Source of the DNA: Aliagarivorans marinus DSM 23064
GTDB lineage: Bacteria > Pseudomonadota > Gammaproteobacteria > Enterobacterales > Celerinatantimonadaceae
Direction: 5' to 3'
Assembly: GCF_000429485.1 (NCBI RefSeq)
Contig: NZ_KE386907.1
Span: forward strand, 62,001 to 126,000
DNA length: 64,000 nucleotides
Positions within the stretch are counted from its first letter, which is position 1; the number at the start of each line of letters is the position of its first letter. This document shows positions 42,359 through 50,191 of this stretch, piece after piece. Made by a program: the position numbers and the translations under genes. The notes beneath the pieces are model-generated. The model was not told where the DNA came from. It was given only the letters and a program-made list of their open reading frames with translations, and made no database searches.

Positions 42359-42949
42359 ATGGGCGAGTCTCAATCTAAGTTCAAAAAGCTTAAGTTTAAA
42401 AAGCTTAAGTTCAAAAAGCTGTGGGGGTGGCTAAAACGACCTTGGCTGCTGGGGATCCCTATAGGTATTTACTGTATCGTGCTGGCAGGCGCGTCATTTC
42501 AGGGCGCAATGGTGGCCTCTAACCACAACGAGTTCTGTTTTAGCTGCCACCTCAGCATGGATACCATCGTTCAGGAGTACAAAGCATCACCTCACTTCAT
42601 TAGCGATGACAACGTGCCCGCCACCTGCGCTGACTGCCATGTGCCGCATGATTACGTCGCCAAGCTCAAAGTAAAGATTGCTGCCACCGCCGATATCTAC
42701 CACATGCTTAAGGGCACCATTACCAAGGAGAACTTTGAAGAGCATCGGCCGCGACTTGCCCAAGAAGTATGGGACCATATGGTGGCAGACGACTCAGCCA
42801 ACTGCCGCCACTGCCATCAAGGCGACAACTTTGATTTGGCCACGCAGCCGCAGCGTGCCCGGCTAAATCATGAGCAAATCGAAGAGCGCGGCGAGACCTG
42901 CATCAACTGTCATACTGGCATTGCGCATAAGCGTATCGTAATCAAATAA
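42359..42949 (+). CDS. NapC/NirT/NrfH-family tetraheme cytochrome c
   Basis: A 196-residue membrane-anchored cytochrome. The Lys-rich N-terminus is followed by one helix (about 30-50) and a periplasmic domain with four CxxCH sites (FCFSCH, TCADCH, NCRHCH, TCINCH). ATG 42359 was chosen because GGAGG (42350-42354) precedes it; the TTG at 42344 has none. The family passes electrons from the quinol pool to periplasmic reductases. It sits directly behind the octaheme gene, as HaoC/CycX-like cytochromes do beside HAO homologues. A tandem triplication in the N-terminus is listed separately. Confidence 0.88.
   Translation: MGESQSKFKKLKFKKLKFKKLWGWLKRPWLLGIPIGIYCIVLAGASFQGAMVASNHNEFCFSCHLSMDTIVQEYKASPHFISDDNVPATCADCHVPHDYVAKLKVKIAATADIYHMLKGTITKENFEEHRPRLAQEVWDHMVADDSANCRHCHQGDNFDLATQPQRARLNHEQIEERGETCINCHTGIAHKRIVIK
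42377..42421 (+). repeat. Three 15-bp tandem repeats encoding KFKKL
   Basis: Copies at 42377-42391, 42392-42406 and 42407-42421 differ by single bases from aagttcaaaaagctt. They encode three KFKKL units immediately before the membrane helix of the tetraheme cytochrome. The unit is a multiple of three, so slippage would lengthen the basic cytoplasmic tail without a frameshift. Confidence 0.9.
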
Positions 42950-42969
42950 CACCCTATGCAATTGATAGT

Positions 42970-42996
42970 GCCCGCTGAACTAGCGGGCATTTTTTG
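42970..42996 (+). terminator. Intrinsic terminator after the tetraheme gene
   Basis: GCCCGCT and AGCGGGC form a 7-bp stem with loop GAACT, followed by ATTTTTTG. It lies 20 bases after the stop and closes the octaheme-tetraheme operon. No T-run is present on the minus strand, so it does not serve the convergent oxidase gene. Confidence 0.88.
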
Positions 42997-43030
42997 TTGG
43001 GCTCGTTAACATCAAACCGTTGCAAGAACG

Positions 43031-43666
43031 CTATAGCAAATGCTCTGGCAAATCGCGGCTTTCGTAGGCATTGGCAAAGCTGTGATTGCGGTCGCGGTGC
43101 CCGGCTTCATCTAGGCGGATCCGCACAACCACGTCGCGCAAGGTCGCGTCACTTGGCAAGTTGTAGTAGTTGATGGCAAGTATCGGTGCGGCAATGTTCT
43201 CTACTGTGCCGTTGTCGATAGCTTCTAGGTATTCGGTGTAGCTCTTACACGCTTCTTCCTCAAAATACCCCACGATACGGTGGGCGGTTTTGGAAGAGAC
43301 AAGGTAGATGATGCCATAGAAGAAGATAAACACGCCCTGCCCCAATAGCACCAACATGCGCTCTATCCAGTTAGGTTTGGCGATATCCAGAAAGATCATC
43401 AAGTGCATACGCTCGTTTTCGGCCTCGTCCAATAACTCACGGATCCAACCTTCGTCATTTTTCATCCTGCGCAGCGCTTTGAGGTGGTTAAACATCCCCG
43501 CCACCATACCCGGAACAGCAGCGATGGTCTCTAAGATGACAGCCCGTTTGGCCAGACGCTCGCCATAGAAGATGTTCAAGACAAACTTGAGAAACTTGGT
43601 GACCTTGAGTGCGATACGCTCGGATGTGCGGGTAGCGCTGTGATGGGCAAACTGAAAATCAGACAT
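43031..43666 (-). CDS. aox: Alternative oxidase (cyanide/NO-insensitive quinol oxidase)
   Basis: A 211-residue di-iron membrane-associated quinol oxidase that reduces O2 to water without pumping protons. All ligand motifs are present: LETIAAVPGMV (Glu about 46), NERMHL (Glu 85, His 88), FEEEA (136-139) and RLDEAGHR (Glu 187, His 190). Between the first motifs there is a monotopic membrane-helix pair. It is shorter than plant AOX and lacks their N-terminal regulatory Cys, as in bacterial homologues such as that of Vibrio fischeri, which is NO-induced. AGAGGT precedes the ATG. It converges with the octaheme/tetraheme operon. Confidence 0.95.
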   Translation of the reverse strand: MSDFQFAHHSATRTSERIALKVTKFLKFVLNIFYGERLAKRAVILETIAAVPGMVAGMFNHLKALRRMKNDEGWIRELLDEAENERMHLMIFLDIAKPNWIERMLVLLGQGVFIFFYGIIYLVSSKTAHRIVGYFEEEACKSYTEYLEAIDNGTVENIAAPILAINYYNLPSDATLRDVVVRIRLDEAGHRDRNHSFANAYESRDLPEHLL

Positions 43667-43836
43667 ACCTTACCTCTTAGTATTGTGAGAGCGGATGCAA
43701 GGGGTTACATCCCTTAAGAGCTAACGTGTGGATTGATAGTGTGGTTTAACCCTTTGGATTATTGGGTCTTTGACTGCAGCGCCGAAGAAGTGATGAGTGC
43801 ATGGAACGGGTAATCGCTAGGGCACAACTCAAAGGA

Positions 43837-45387
43837 CTATGGCAGTAGTGAAATACAGCGATCGCGCCCCGCGGATTTTGCTTGATATAAGGCCTTATCG
43901 GCACGTTTTAGTGCGCTATCGATCTCTTCATTGACCAGCAGTTGTGTGGCCCCGGCACTGGCAGTCACAGTGAGCCGCTTGCCGCTAACCGGTGCTACTC
44001 GCGTTGCCTTTAACACCCGATTGGCGAATGCCTCAGCGCCATTGATGTCAGTGCGCTCCAACATGGCAAGAAATTCCTCACCGCCATGGCGGCTGACCAA
44101 GTCGACGTTGCGACTGACGTTTTTAAGCACTTTAGCAAAGGCTTGGATGACCTCATCACCGGTGTGGTGACCATAGTTATCGTTAACCGATTTGAAGTGA
44201 TCCAAGTCGAACAGTACCAGCGACATTGGCTCATCGAATCGCTGATGGCGCATTCGCATCTCTTCGCTACGGGCCGACATAGCGCCGCGGTTAAGCAGGC
44301 CGCTCAAGCTATCGTGGGCAGCCACATAGCGTTGAAACACCAAGCTGCGCCGCAAGCGGTATAGTAGATACAGCGACAGCAGCAGCAGGTGCATCAGCAC
44401 CAGCTCGTAGCTGATATCCCATAGCGTCGCCCACACCAAGGTGCTGGGATAAATGTACGCGATTAACTGGAGTTGCCCATCAAGCAAGGGATAGCGCAAC
44501 ACCAAAGGCTCGTTGCCCAACCACGTGGTATCCCACTTACTGAGAAAATCTCGATAGTCTAACTCCGAGGTTAGCTGCTCGTCTGACAGCACAACGCTGG
44601 TCGCTAACACCTGATTCTGACGACTGGTCAGAATAAACTCGCCAATGCTTCCCTTCCAAAGCGCTTCAGGCGCCCAGGCGCGTTGGCTAACATCGACGAA
44701 CATTGCGCCTTTGAATACGTCGTTGACCAGTACCGGGCTGGCAATGGAGACCACTAAGCCTTCCCCCGCCGCATCCTGATAGGCATCGCTTACCACCGGA
44801 TTGGCAGTGGGGTTATTCTCTGGTAGCAGCAACTGCCAATGGTCGCTGGCAAAGGTATCCTCGGTCAGCTGGTACTGGTCTACGCTGACTCCCGGCACAA
44901 TGTAACTGAACTTGGCCAAAGAGGTATAATAGGTCCATACCAAGCCAAGCCGCGGTTCCGGGCGGATCCCTAACGCGAGCGCCGCACTGAGCTCTTGAAA
45001 CTGCTGACCATCCAATCGTTGATAGTGCCCGAGTCCCAGTAAACTGCCGTTGATGTTAAAGCGCGACGAGTATTCTGGATCGATGCCAAAGTTGTCGTAT
45101 TGAGGAAAATAGTGAAGGAAGCTGGCCGCGGGGTGATACAAGGCCTGAAGCTCTGCCAGTTGGATGTTCTTGGACATTTGCTGGCTAAGCGAGCTAGCAT
45201 AAGACTGCGCCATCAGGAAGTCGTCTTCGATGGTCGCGGCCGCTTCCACCGAGCTAACCTTGAAGCTCTCCAACACCTGCTGGCGATTGGCTACACAGTA
45301 CTCGATAAGTACAAATAGCCAAACGCTGATAAGGCATAGCTTAACAACAAACGATCTGGAGATTGGCCAGTTTCGGTACTTTCCCAT
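43837..45387 (-). CDS. Membrane diguanylate cyclase with periplasmic sensor
   Basis: A 516-residue protein. TM1 spans about 13-31, followed by a periplasmic sensor of nearly 300 residues resembling a dCache fold, TM2 (about 322-345) and a C-terminal GGDEF domain with active site RHGGEEF (about residue 435). The inhibitory I-site RNVD lies five residues before the active-site GG, so product inhibition is likely. No EAL domain follows. It makes cyclic di-GMP; the sensed signal is unknown. A link to the adhesin locus is possible but not shown by position. Confidence 0.92.
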   Translation of the reverse strand: MGKYRNWPISRSFVVKLCLISVWLFVLIEYCVANRQQVLESFKVSSVEAAATIEDDFLMAQSYASSLSQQMSKNIQLAELQALYHPAASFLHYFPQYDNFGIDPEYSSRFNINGSLLGLGHYQRLDGQQFQELSAALALGIRPEPRLGLVWTYYTSLAKFSYIVPGVSVDQYQLTEDTFASDHWQLLLPENNPTANPVVSDAYQDAAGEGLVVSIASPVLVNDVFKGAMFVDVSQRAWAPEALWKGSIGEFILTSRQNQVLATSVVLSDEQLTSELDYRDFLSKWDTTWLGNEPLVLRYPLLDGQLQLIAYIYPSTLVWATLWDISYELVLMHLLLLSLYLLYRLRRSLVFQRYVAAHDSLSGLLNRGAMSARSEEMRMRHQRFDEPMSLVLFDLDHFKSVNDNYGHHTGDEVIQAFAKVLKNVSRNVDLVSRHGGEEFLAMLERTDINGAEAFANRVLKATRVAPVSGKRLTVTASAGATQLLVNEEIDSALKRADKALYQAKSAGRDRCISLLP

Positions 45388-45529
45388 AACACCCTGTTTA
45401 GAATTTAAACGCTCATCGCCGACCCATATACTCGTACAACCTCAAGGTGCTTGCTCGGGTATATTGTCACCATGTTAACTATAGATGCGTTTCAGTCTGC
45501 TTTAGCTCAGATTGCTTTTGGGAAAACTA

Positions 45530-45557
45530 AAAAGGCGCTTGATAATTAGCGCCTTTT
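45530..45557 (-). terminator. Intrinsic terminator after the xylanase gene
   Basis: AAAAGGCGC and GCGCCTTTT form a stem with a 10-base loop. On the minus strand it is followed by a further T-rich run (CCTTTTTAG). It begins 16 bases beyond the xylanase stop. The symmetric T-tracts would also let it work on the plus strand. Confidence 0.82.
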
Positions 45558-45572
45558 GCCATGTAACAAGAT

Positions 45573-46745
45573 TTACTGGGCAGTGATTAGCGCTTGCTCT
45601 ACCCCCTCAATGGCAGGTTTTTGCTTAAGATCTTGGTCAAACAGTAAGGGCCAGTCATCGTGCCCGGTGTGATGTGGGATCCAGCTATCGGCATCGCTAA
45701 CGCCCCAGAACGACACGCCGCCCTGTTGCTCACTGGGCACTTCCTCAAGATACGCAGCCACGATTTGCTGATAGCGCTCGAGCTGCTGCTCGGCCATCGC
45801 TGCAGTGAAGCGGGAGTTTTGCCCATTCGGGTTCATCTTCAGATCCAACTCCGTGATCTTAACCAGCAGACCGGTTGCGGCGGCGCGGCGAAAGGCACTG
45901 CGAATACTGGTGATATCAGGCCAGTTATAGTCGACATGCATCTGAAAGCCGATGCCATCGATTGGCACGCTGTCGGCCAGCAAACCTTCGACCATGATTA
46001 TTAACGCATCCATCTTAGGGCCATTGGCCGAGATGTTGTAATCGTTGTAGTAGAGGGGCACGCTACTATCGGCCTGATGCGCCGCGCGAAACGCCGCTGC
46101 GATAAAATCCGCGCCTAAGTTCTGATAGAGCACCGAGTTTCGGTAGGGATAGGTCGCGGCACTATCACCACAGTAACTATCGTTGGCGCTGGCACAATCC
46201 GACAGTGCCTCATTCACCACATCCCAGCTCACTACCTTGCCGTTAAAGTGGGAGGCCACATTGATAACATGATCATCCAACATCGCCTGCCATTGCCCGG
46301 CATCGCCGTCGAACTGCTCCATCCATGTAGGCATCTGCGAGTGCCATACCAAGGCGTGCCCGTGTACTGTTAGGTTGTTGTCCAGCGCCCACTGAACCAG
46401 CTGATCGGCCCACTGCCACTCAAACACCCCTTGCGCGGGCTGAAGGTAACTGGATTTCATGATGTTCTCAGCGGTGATTTGATTAAAGTGCTGAACCACC
46501 ACATCTTGCAAGTCAGGTCGCTGTAAGATGTCGTTAGAAAAGTAGTCGTAGTAGGCAGCGGGCACCGCAACGCCCAGAGGCATGTCAGTTAGGGCCTTCA
46601 AGCTTTCAACCATCGGTTCTCTTATTGGCTCATCGCCGCCTTGATCGCCCCCGCTACTACCGCCACAAGCAGCAAGGCTTAAGCTCATTACAATCAGTGA
46701 CTTACGAAATAACTTGGTAACTAAATCTGTGTCTAACACGGGCAT
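45573..46745 (-). CDS. GH10 endo-1,4-beta-xylanase lipoprotein
   Basis: A 390-residue secreted glycoside hydrolase family 10 enzyme. The signal peptide ends in lipobox LAAC, followed by a Gly/Ser linker, so it is tethered to a membrane. The (beta/alpha)8 barrel shows HALVWH, the acid/base Glu in WDVVNEAL, and the nucleophile Glu in ITELDLK. It hydrolyses internal xylan bonds. It stands alone with no other xylan genes nearby, which suggests scavenging or recent acquisition. The ribosome site TAAGG abuts ATG 46745; the GTG at 46739 has better spacing and may be the true start. Confidence 0.9.
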   Translation of the reverse strand: MPVLDTDLVTKLFRKSLIVMSLSLAACGGSSGGDQGGDEPIREPMVESLKALTDMPLGVAVPAAYYDYFSNDILQRPDLQDVVVQHFNQITAENIMKSSYLQPAQGVFEWQWADQLVQWALDNNLTVHGHALVWHSQMPTWMEQFDGDAGQWQAMLDDHVINVASHFNGKVVSWDVVNEALSDCASANDSYCGDSAATYPYRNSVLYQNLGADFIAAAFRAAHQADSSVPLYYNDYNISANGPKMDALIIMVEGLLADSVPIDGIGFQMHVDYNWPDITSIRSAFRRAAATGLLVKITELDLKMNPNGQNSRFTAAMAEQQLERYQQIVAAYLEEVPSEQQGGVSFWGVSDADSWIPHHTGHDDWPLLFDQDLKQKPAIEGVEQALITAQ

Positions 46746-46893
46746 CCTTACTCATAGCTAACGTTACTCTGCCAGTTAAAAGCAATTCCCCAACGTGCTG
46801 TATTGCGAAAGCCTTTATTGAGTTTTACGATATCTATCTTCGTGAGCTAGCTGCCAAAGCGCTGATACCTCACGCTCAAAAATTGCCCGCCTT

Positions 46894-48162
46894 TCATTGA
46901 TTGTGTGAGCCCACAGCCACTTTCTGGCTAACCGGGTCTCGGCTTTGTGTTTGCAGGTGTCTGCGAGCGACGGCGGCGATAGCCAATACCCCGCACGATG
47001 CCGCCACAACCATCACCAACGAGATCGATGGCCAGCCGAACATGCTCCACAAACTGGCACCGAGCAGTGGCGTAGCTGCTGCACAAAGCATATAAGGCAG
47101 ACTAAGCATGCCCGAAATTTGGCCAAAGCCTTTCTCGCCAAACAGCTCTCGCAGTAGCACCGGGCGTAAGATGCTGGTTACCCCGTAGGCACTACCTTGC
47201 AGCGCCACAAACGCAAAGGCCAAATACCAAACCTGTTGCTGCGCCACCAGCAACAGGCTGGCAGCGAACAAACAGGCAAAAGAGACCATGGTGAGCTGCA
47301 AGGCGCTCAGACGATTACCGGCAAACAGCATCAGCACCCTGCCCAATACCTGCATCGGCCCCACCATCGCCATAAGCTGGACCGCAAGCCCCGCACTGAT
47401 ACCGCTAGACTCCATCCCGGGGATAAAGAAGCTGATAACCAGATAGTGGCTAATGGCAACGGTAGAAAAACCCGCTGCCACCAGCACAAGCAAACGACGG
47501 TCAATCTCGGGTAGCCGTGTTTTATTATCACGCGGAGCGAAACGCGCGCGCGTCAGATTGCTATCTTGGCGGAGTATGCGAAGACCCAAGTAAAACAGCG
47601 GCACCGTCACCAATAAGGTAAAACTGCCGAGCACTTGCACGGTAGTGGTCCAGCCAAGGTTGTTCACCGCATAGTGGCAAAAAGGGTAACTGAGTGTGCC
47701 GGCAAAACCGGCCATCAAGGTCACCGAGGTAATCGCCGAGCGCGCCTTTGCTCCCCGGTAACGGGTCAACACGCTAAAGCAAGGTTCGTACAAACATCCG
47801 GCCGCGGCGAGGCCAGCTATCAGGCATAGCACGAGATATTGCCAGTAGTGGGTGACAGCGCCTAGCGCAAGTAAACACAGCCCGCCGAGGGTGGCGGAAA
47901 TGGTTAATACCGCTAGCCCAAAGCCCCTGTCAATTAAACGGCCGATAAACGGCGCAGCAAGGCCCATCATCAACATAAAGCCGGTAAATGCGCCGGTGAT
48001 CAGCGGTAAACTCCAGTCAAAGTGAGCATGGGTATCGGCAAGCAGTGCTGGGAACGAGTAATACAGCGCCGCCCATAACAGGGTTTGGGCGCTGCCAATT
48101 AGTACAGTGGACAAACGACTACGGTTCATGGCTACGTGACAGTTTGAGTACTCACAAGCCAT
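46894..48162 (-). CDS. MFS permease at the end of the phosphonate operon
   Basis: A 422-residue major-facilitator protein with 12 predicted helices and a central cytoplasmic loop (about 205-230). Its start overlaps the 3' end of the acyltransferase gene by 11 bases, so it is the last cistron of the phn operon. It may carry a phosphonate, an acylated derivative or an organic by-product of C-P cleavage. The substrate cannot be read from sequence. Confidence 0.82.
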   Translation of the reverse strand: MACEYSNCHVAMNRSRLSTVLIGSAQTLLWAALYYSFPALLADTHAHFDWSLPLITGAFTGFMLMMGLAAPFIGRLIDRGFGLAVLTISATLGGLCLLALGAVTHYWQYLVLCLIAGLAAAGCLYEPCFSVLTRYRGAKARSAITSVTLMAGFAGTLSYPFCHYAVNNLGWTTTVQVLGSFTLLVTVPLFYLGLRILRQDSNLTRARFAPRDNKTRLPEIDRRLLVLVAAGFSTVAISHYLVISFFIPGMESSGISAGLAVQLMAMVGPMQVLGRVLMLFAGNRLSALQLTMVSFACLFAASLLLVAQQQVWYLAFAFVALQGSAYGVTSILRPVLLRELFGEKGFGQISGMLSLPYMLCAAATPLLGASLWSMFGWPSISLVMVVAASCGVLAIAAVARRHLQTQSRDPVSQKVAVGSHNQ

Positions 48163-48799
48163 CGGCCTCGCAAGTGCTCAGAAACTCGCCGGTGTCCTTC
48201 TGGAACAGGGGCAGCGCTGCCGCGATTTGTTGATCGCTCCAATCCCACCAAGCGATAGCGTCTAGCCGCGGGCCAAAACTTGGGTCAGCAAAACGCTCAC
48301 GCAGCACCTTGGCGGGGTTGCCAACCACAATCGACCATGGGGGCACGTCCTTTGTCACCACGCTGCCTGCGCCGATAATCGCGCCATTGCCGACCTTGAT
48401 ACCAGGGAGCAAGATAGCGCCGTGACCAATCCACACATCGTGGCCGATTTCGACCCGGTCTTGTTTGCGCCAATCGAAGATCTCTTGGTCAAGCGCAGCG
48501 GGGTCCTCTGTCAAACCAAACTTTCCCGGTCGGTAGGTAAAATGGTGCAAGGTTGGGCGCCACCACGGGTGATTGCTTGGGTTGATCCGCACACTCGAGG
48601 CGATAGAGGTGAATTTGCCCACCTTGGTAAACATTAGGTCGCTGTCGTTTTGGATGTAGCTGTAATCACCCATCTCAACGTTGTTAAGAATGCAGCGCTC
48701 ACCCACTTCGACCCAGCGCCCCCAAGTACAGGCGTGTACTTTGGCGCTGTCAGCGATTTTCGGGATCTCAGATAAGGTTGCCGATAAAGGCTGGTTCAT
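48152..48799 (-). CDS. Phosphonate-associated hexapeptide-repeat acyltransferase
   Basis: A 215-residue left-handed beta-helix transferase with hexapeptide repeats (about 25-70 and 105-160, for example VWIGHGAILLPGIKVGNGAIIGAGSVV). The order and C-terminal region fit the phn-linked transferase subfamily of xenobiotic/chloramphenicol-type acetyltransferases. It occupies the place of the GNAT enzyme PhnO, which is absent here, and probably acetylates aminophosphonates. It overlaps phnP by 4 bases. Confidence 0.85.
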   Translation of the reverse strand: MNQPLSATLSEIPKIADSAKVHACTWGRWVEVGERCILNNVEMGDYSYIQNDSDLMFTKVGKFTSIASSVRINPSNHPWWRPTLHHFTYRPGKFGLTEDPAALDQEIFDWRKQDRVEIGHDVWIGHGAILLPGIKVGNGAIIGAGSVVTKDVPPWSIVVGNPAKVLRERFADPSFGPRLDAIAWWDWSDQQIAAALPLFQKDTGEFLSTCEADGL

Positions 48800-49581
48800 A
48801 GCTCAAACTCCTGTCCATCTGTAGCGATCGATAACGATTCATCAAATCGATCGCCATGTTCCATAATCCAACGTTCAAAATGATGCCCAATGTGGGTTAA
48901 CACCACGTGCCGGGGCCGCAACTGTTCGCGTATCTCTAGTATTTGCTCAAGGCAGCTATGGTTAAGCGGGCGTAGCTTGCTCTCCCCCGGTGGATAGCCG
49001 CAGTCGATAATCAGCGTGTCGATGGGGTGCAGTTTCAGCCATGCCAACGAATCGCGAGGTAGACCGGCGGTATCGGTAAGGTAGGCAAGGCGTCGCGGCG
49101 CTTCATCGCCAGATGAGGCGATCCGCTCAAACACATAGCCGAGGGTAGGCTTGCTGTGCGCTAGGCTAAGCGGTGTAATCGTCAGACCAGCCAGCTTAAA
49201 ACTTGATTGGGGCTGTAGCGGCGGCTTAAACGCCAAGATCCCGCTGTGTTTGTACAAATCATCACAGCCGTTGGGGTCGCTCGGGCCAAACACCGGGATG
49301 GCCTCCCCCTCGCCCCAACGCAGATCAAACAGTGCCGATACGTGGTCCATATGGTAGTGCGTCAGCAGCACCGACTCGATGCTTCCGGCAGGAAAGCCCT
49401 GCTGTAGATCTTTGGCATTGGCATCGATGAGTAGATATTTGCCGTCAGCAACGCTTATCGCCGCAGAGCAGTGTTTGCGTTGAAACTGAGGCTGACAGCG
49501 TGCGCGTTGGCAGGCCTTGCAGTCACAGCCATAAACCGGGATTGTCGCGGCATTGCCCGTGCCCAGCAGGGTAAGTTTCAT
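48796..49581 (-). CDS. phnP: Phosphoribosyl 1,2-cyclic phosphate phosphodiesterase PhnP
   Basis: A 261-residue metallo-beta-lactamase-fold enzyme that opens 5-phosphoribosyl 1,2-cyclic phosphate, a product of C-P lyase. THYHMDH and LTHIGHHFE supply metal ligands, LTDTAGLP a bridging Asp, and the CDCKAC cluster near the N-terminus matches the structural Zn site of the E. coli enzyme. ATG 49581 has GAGGAGGT just upstream and overlaps the phnN stop as ATGA; the in-frame extension to 49644 lies inside phnN and is rejected. Confidence 0.94.
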   Translation of the reverse strand: MKLTLLGTGNAATIPVYGCDCKACQRARCQPQFQRKHCSAAISVADGKYLLIDANAKDLQQGFPAGSIESVLLTHYHMDHVSALFDLRWGEGEAIPVFGPSDPNGCDDLYKHSGILAFKPPLQPQSSFKLAGLTITPLSLAHSKPTLGYVFERIASSGDEAPRRLAYLTDTAGLPRDSLAWLKLHPIDTLIIDCGYPPGESKLRPLNHSCLEQILEIREQLRPRHVVLTHIGHHFERWIMEHGDRFDESLSIATDGQEFEL

Positions 49582-50171
49582 CGCACCTCCTCGACTGCCG
49601 TCCCACACTCCACGCTGCTTGCGCGTACGCGGCTTAAGACCCAAGGGTGGCGAGTAAACTGCGTTAAGGTATCCATTCTGTCTCCGGCACTGTTAATCAA
49701 GATAGCGTCACCCGGGCGTAGCTTGCGAAACTCTTCGGCTCGCTCAATACGGACGCGGATCTCACGCTCACTTTCTCGCCCTCGCGCCTGCAGGCGCTCA
49801 ATCAAGGTAGCATTATCCACATCGATCACCACCGGTTGCAGTGCAAAGCCAAAATCACGACTGAGCTGCTCCCAATAGCCGCGAGAGCCATTGACCATCA
49901 CATCGAAGCCTGCGCTTAGCCAAAGCTCTAACTCCTTGCCCACTGCGTACTCAAGCCCATTCGCTTGCCAATACAAACTAAACAAGCCTCCGGCCCGGCG
50001 CTGTTGAAACTCATCGGCGCTCAGCGCGATATGGTTCTCTCCACCTGCATCAGCATTGCGGGTGATATAACGATGGGCAACCAGAATTTGGGTATGGGCT
50101 CTAATGCCATCAAGAAAGCAGTCTTTGCCCGCCCCCGACGGCCCCATCAGATAATAAAGCGTACCGTGCAT
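49578..50171 (-). CDS. phnN: Ribose 1,5-bisphosphate phosphokinase PhnN
   Basis: A 197-residue P-loop kinase converting ribose 1,5-bisphosphate to PRPP. Walker A is GPSGAGKD, followed by guanylate-kinase-like YITRNADAGGENH and a C-terminal ARGRESEREIRVRIERAEEF lid. ATG 50171 was chosen because GAGG lies 6 bases upstream and it clears the phnM gene; a longer frame to 50258 would overlap phnM. Confidence 0.92.
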   Translation of the reverse strand: MHGTLYYLMGPSGAGKDCFLDGIRAHTQILVAHRYITRNADAGGENHIALSADEFQQRRAGGLFSLYWQANGLEYAVGKELELWLSAGFDVMVNGSRGYWEQLSRDFGFALQPVVIDVDNATLIERLQARGRESEREIRVRIERAEEFRKLRPGDAILINSAGDRMDTLTQFTRHPWVLSRVRASSVECGTAVEEVR

Positions 50172-50191
50172 CAACTCCCTCGCTCCCTGTG

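Noticed and set aside
43694-43711. NsrR operator before aox
   Set aside because: Half sites are imperfect and the spacing is one base short, so it is kept only as a remark in a finding, not as a feature.
45472-45549. 25-codon plus-strand frame (MLTIDAFQSALAQ...) before the xylanase terminator
   Set aside because: Its end lies inside the terminator stem, no ribosome site is seen and it matches nothing recognised.
46815-47009. 64-codon minus-strand frame overlapping the end of the MFS gene
   Set aside because: It is largely inside the MFS gene in another frame and has no ribosome site.
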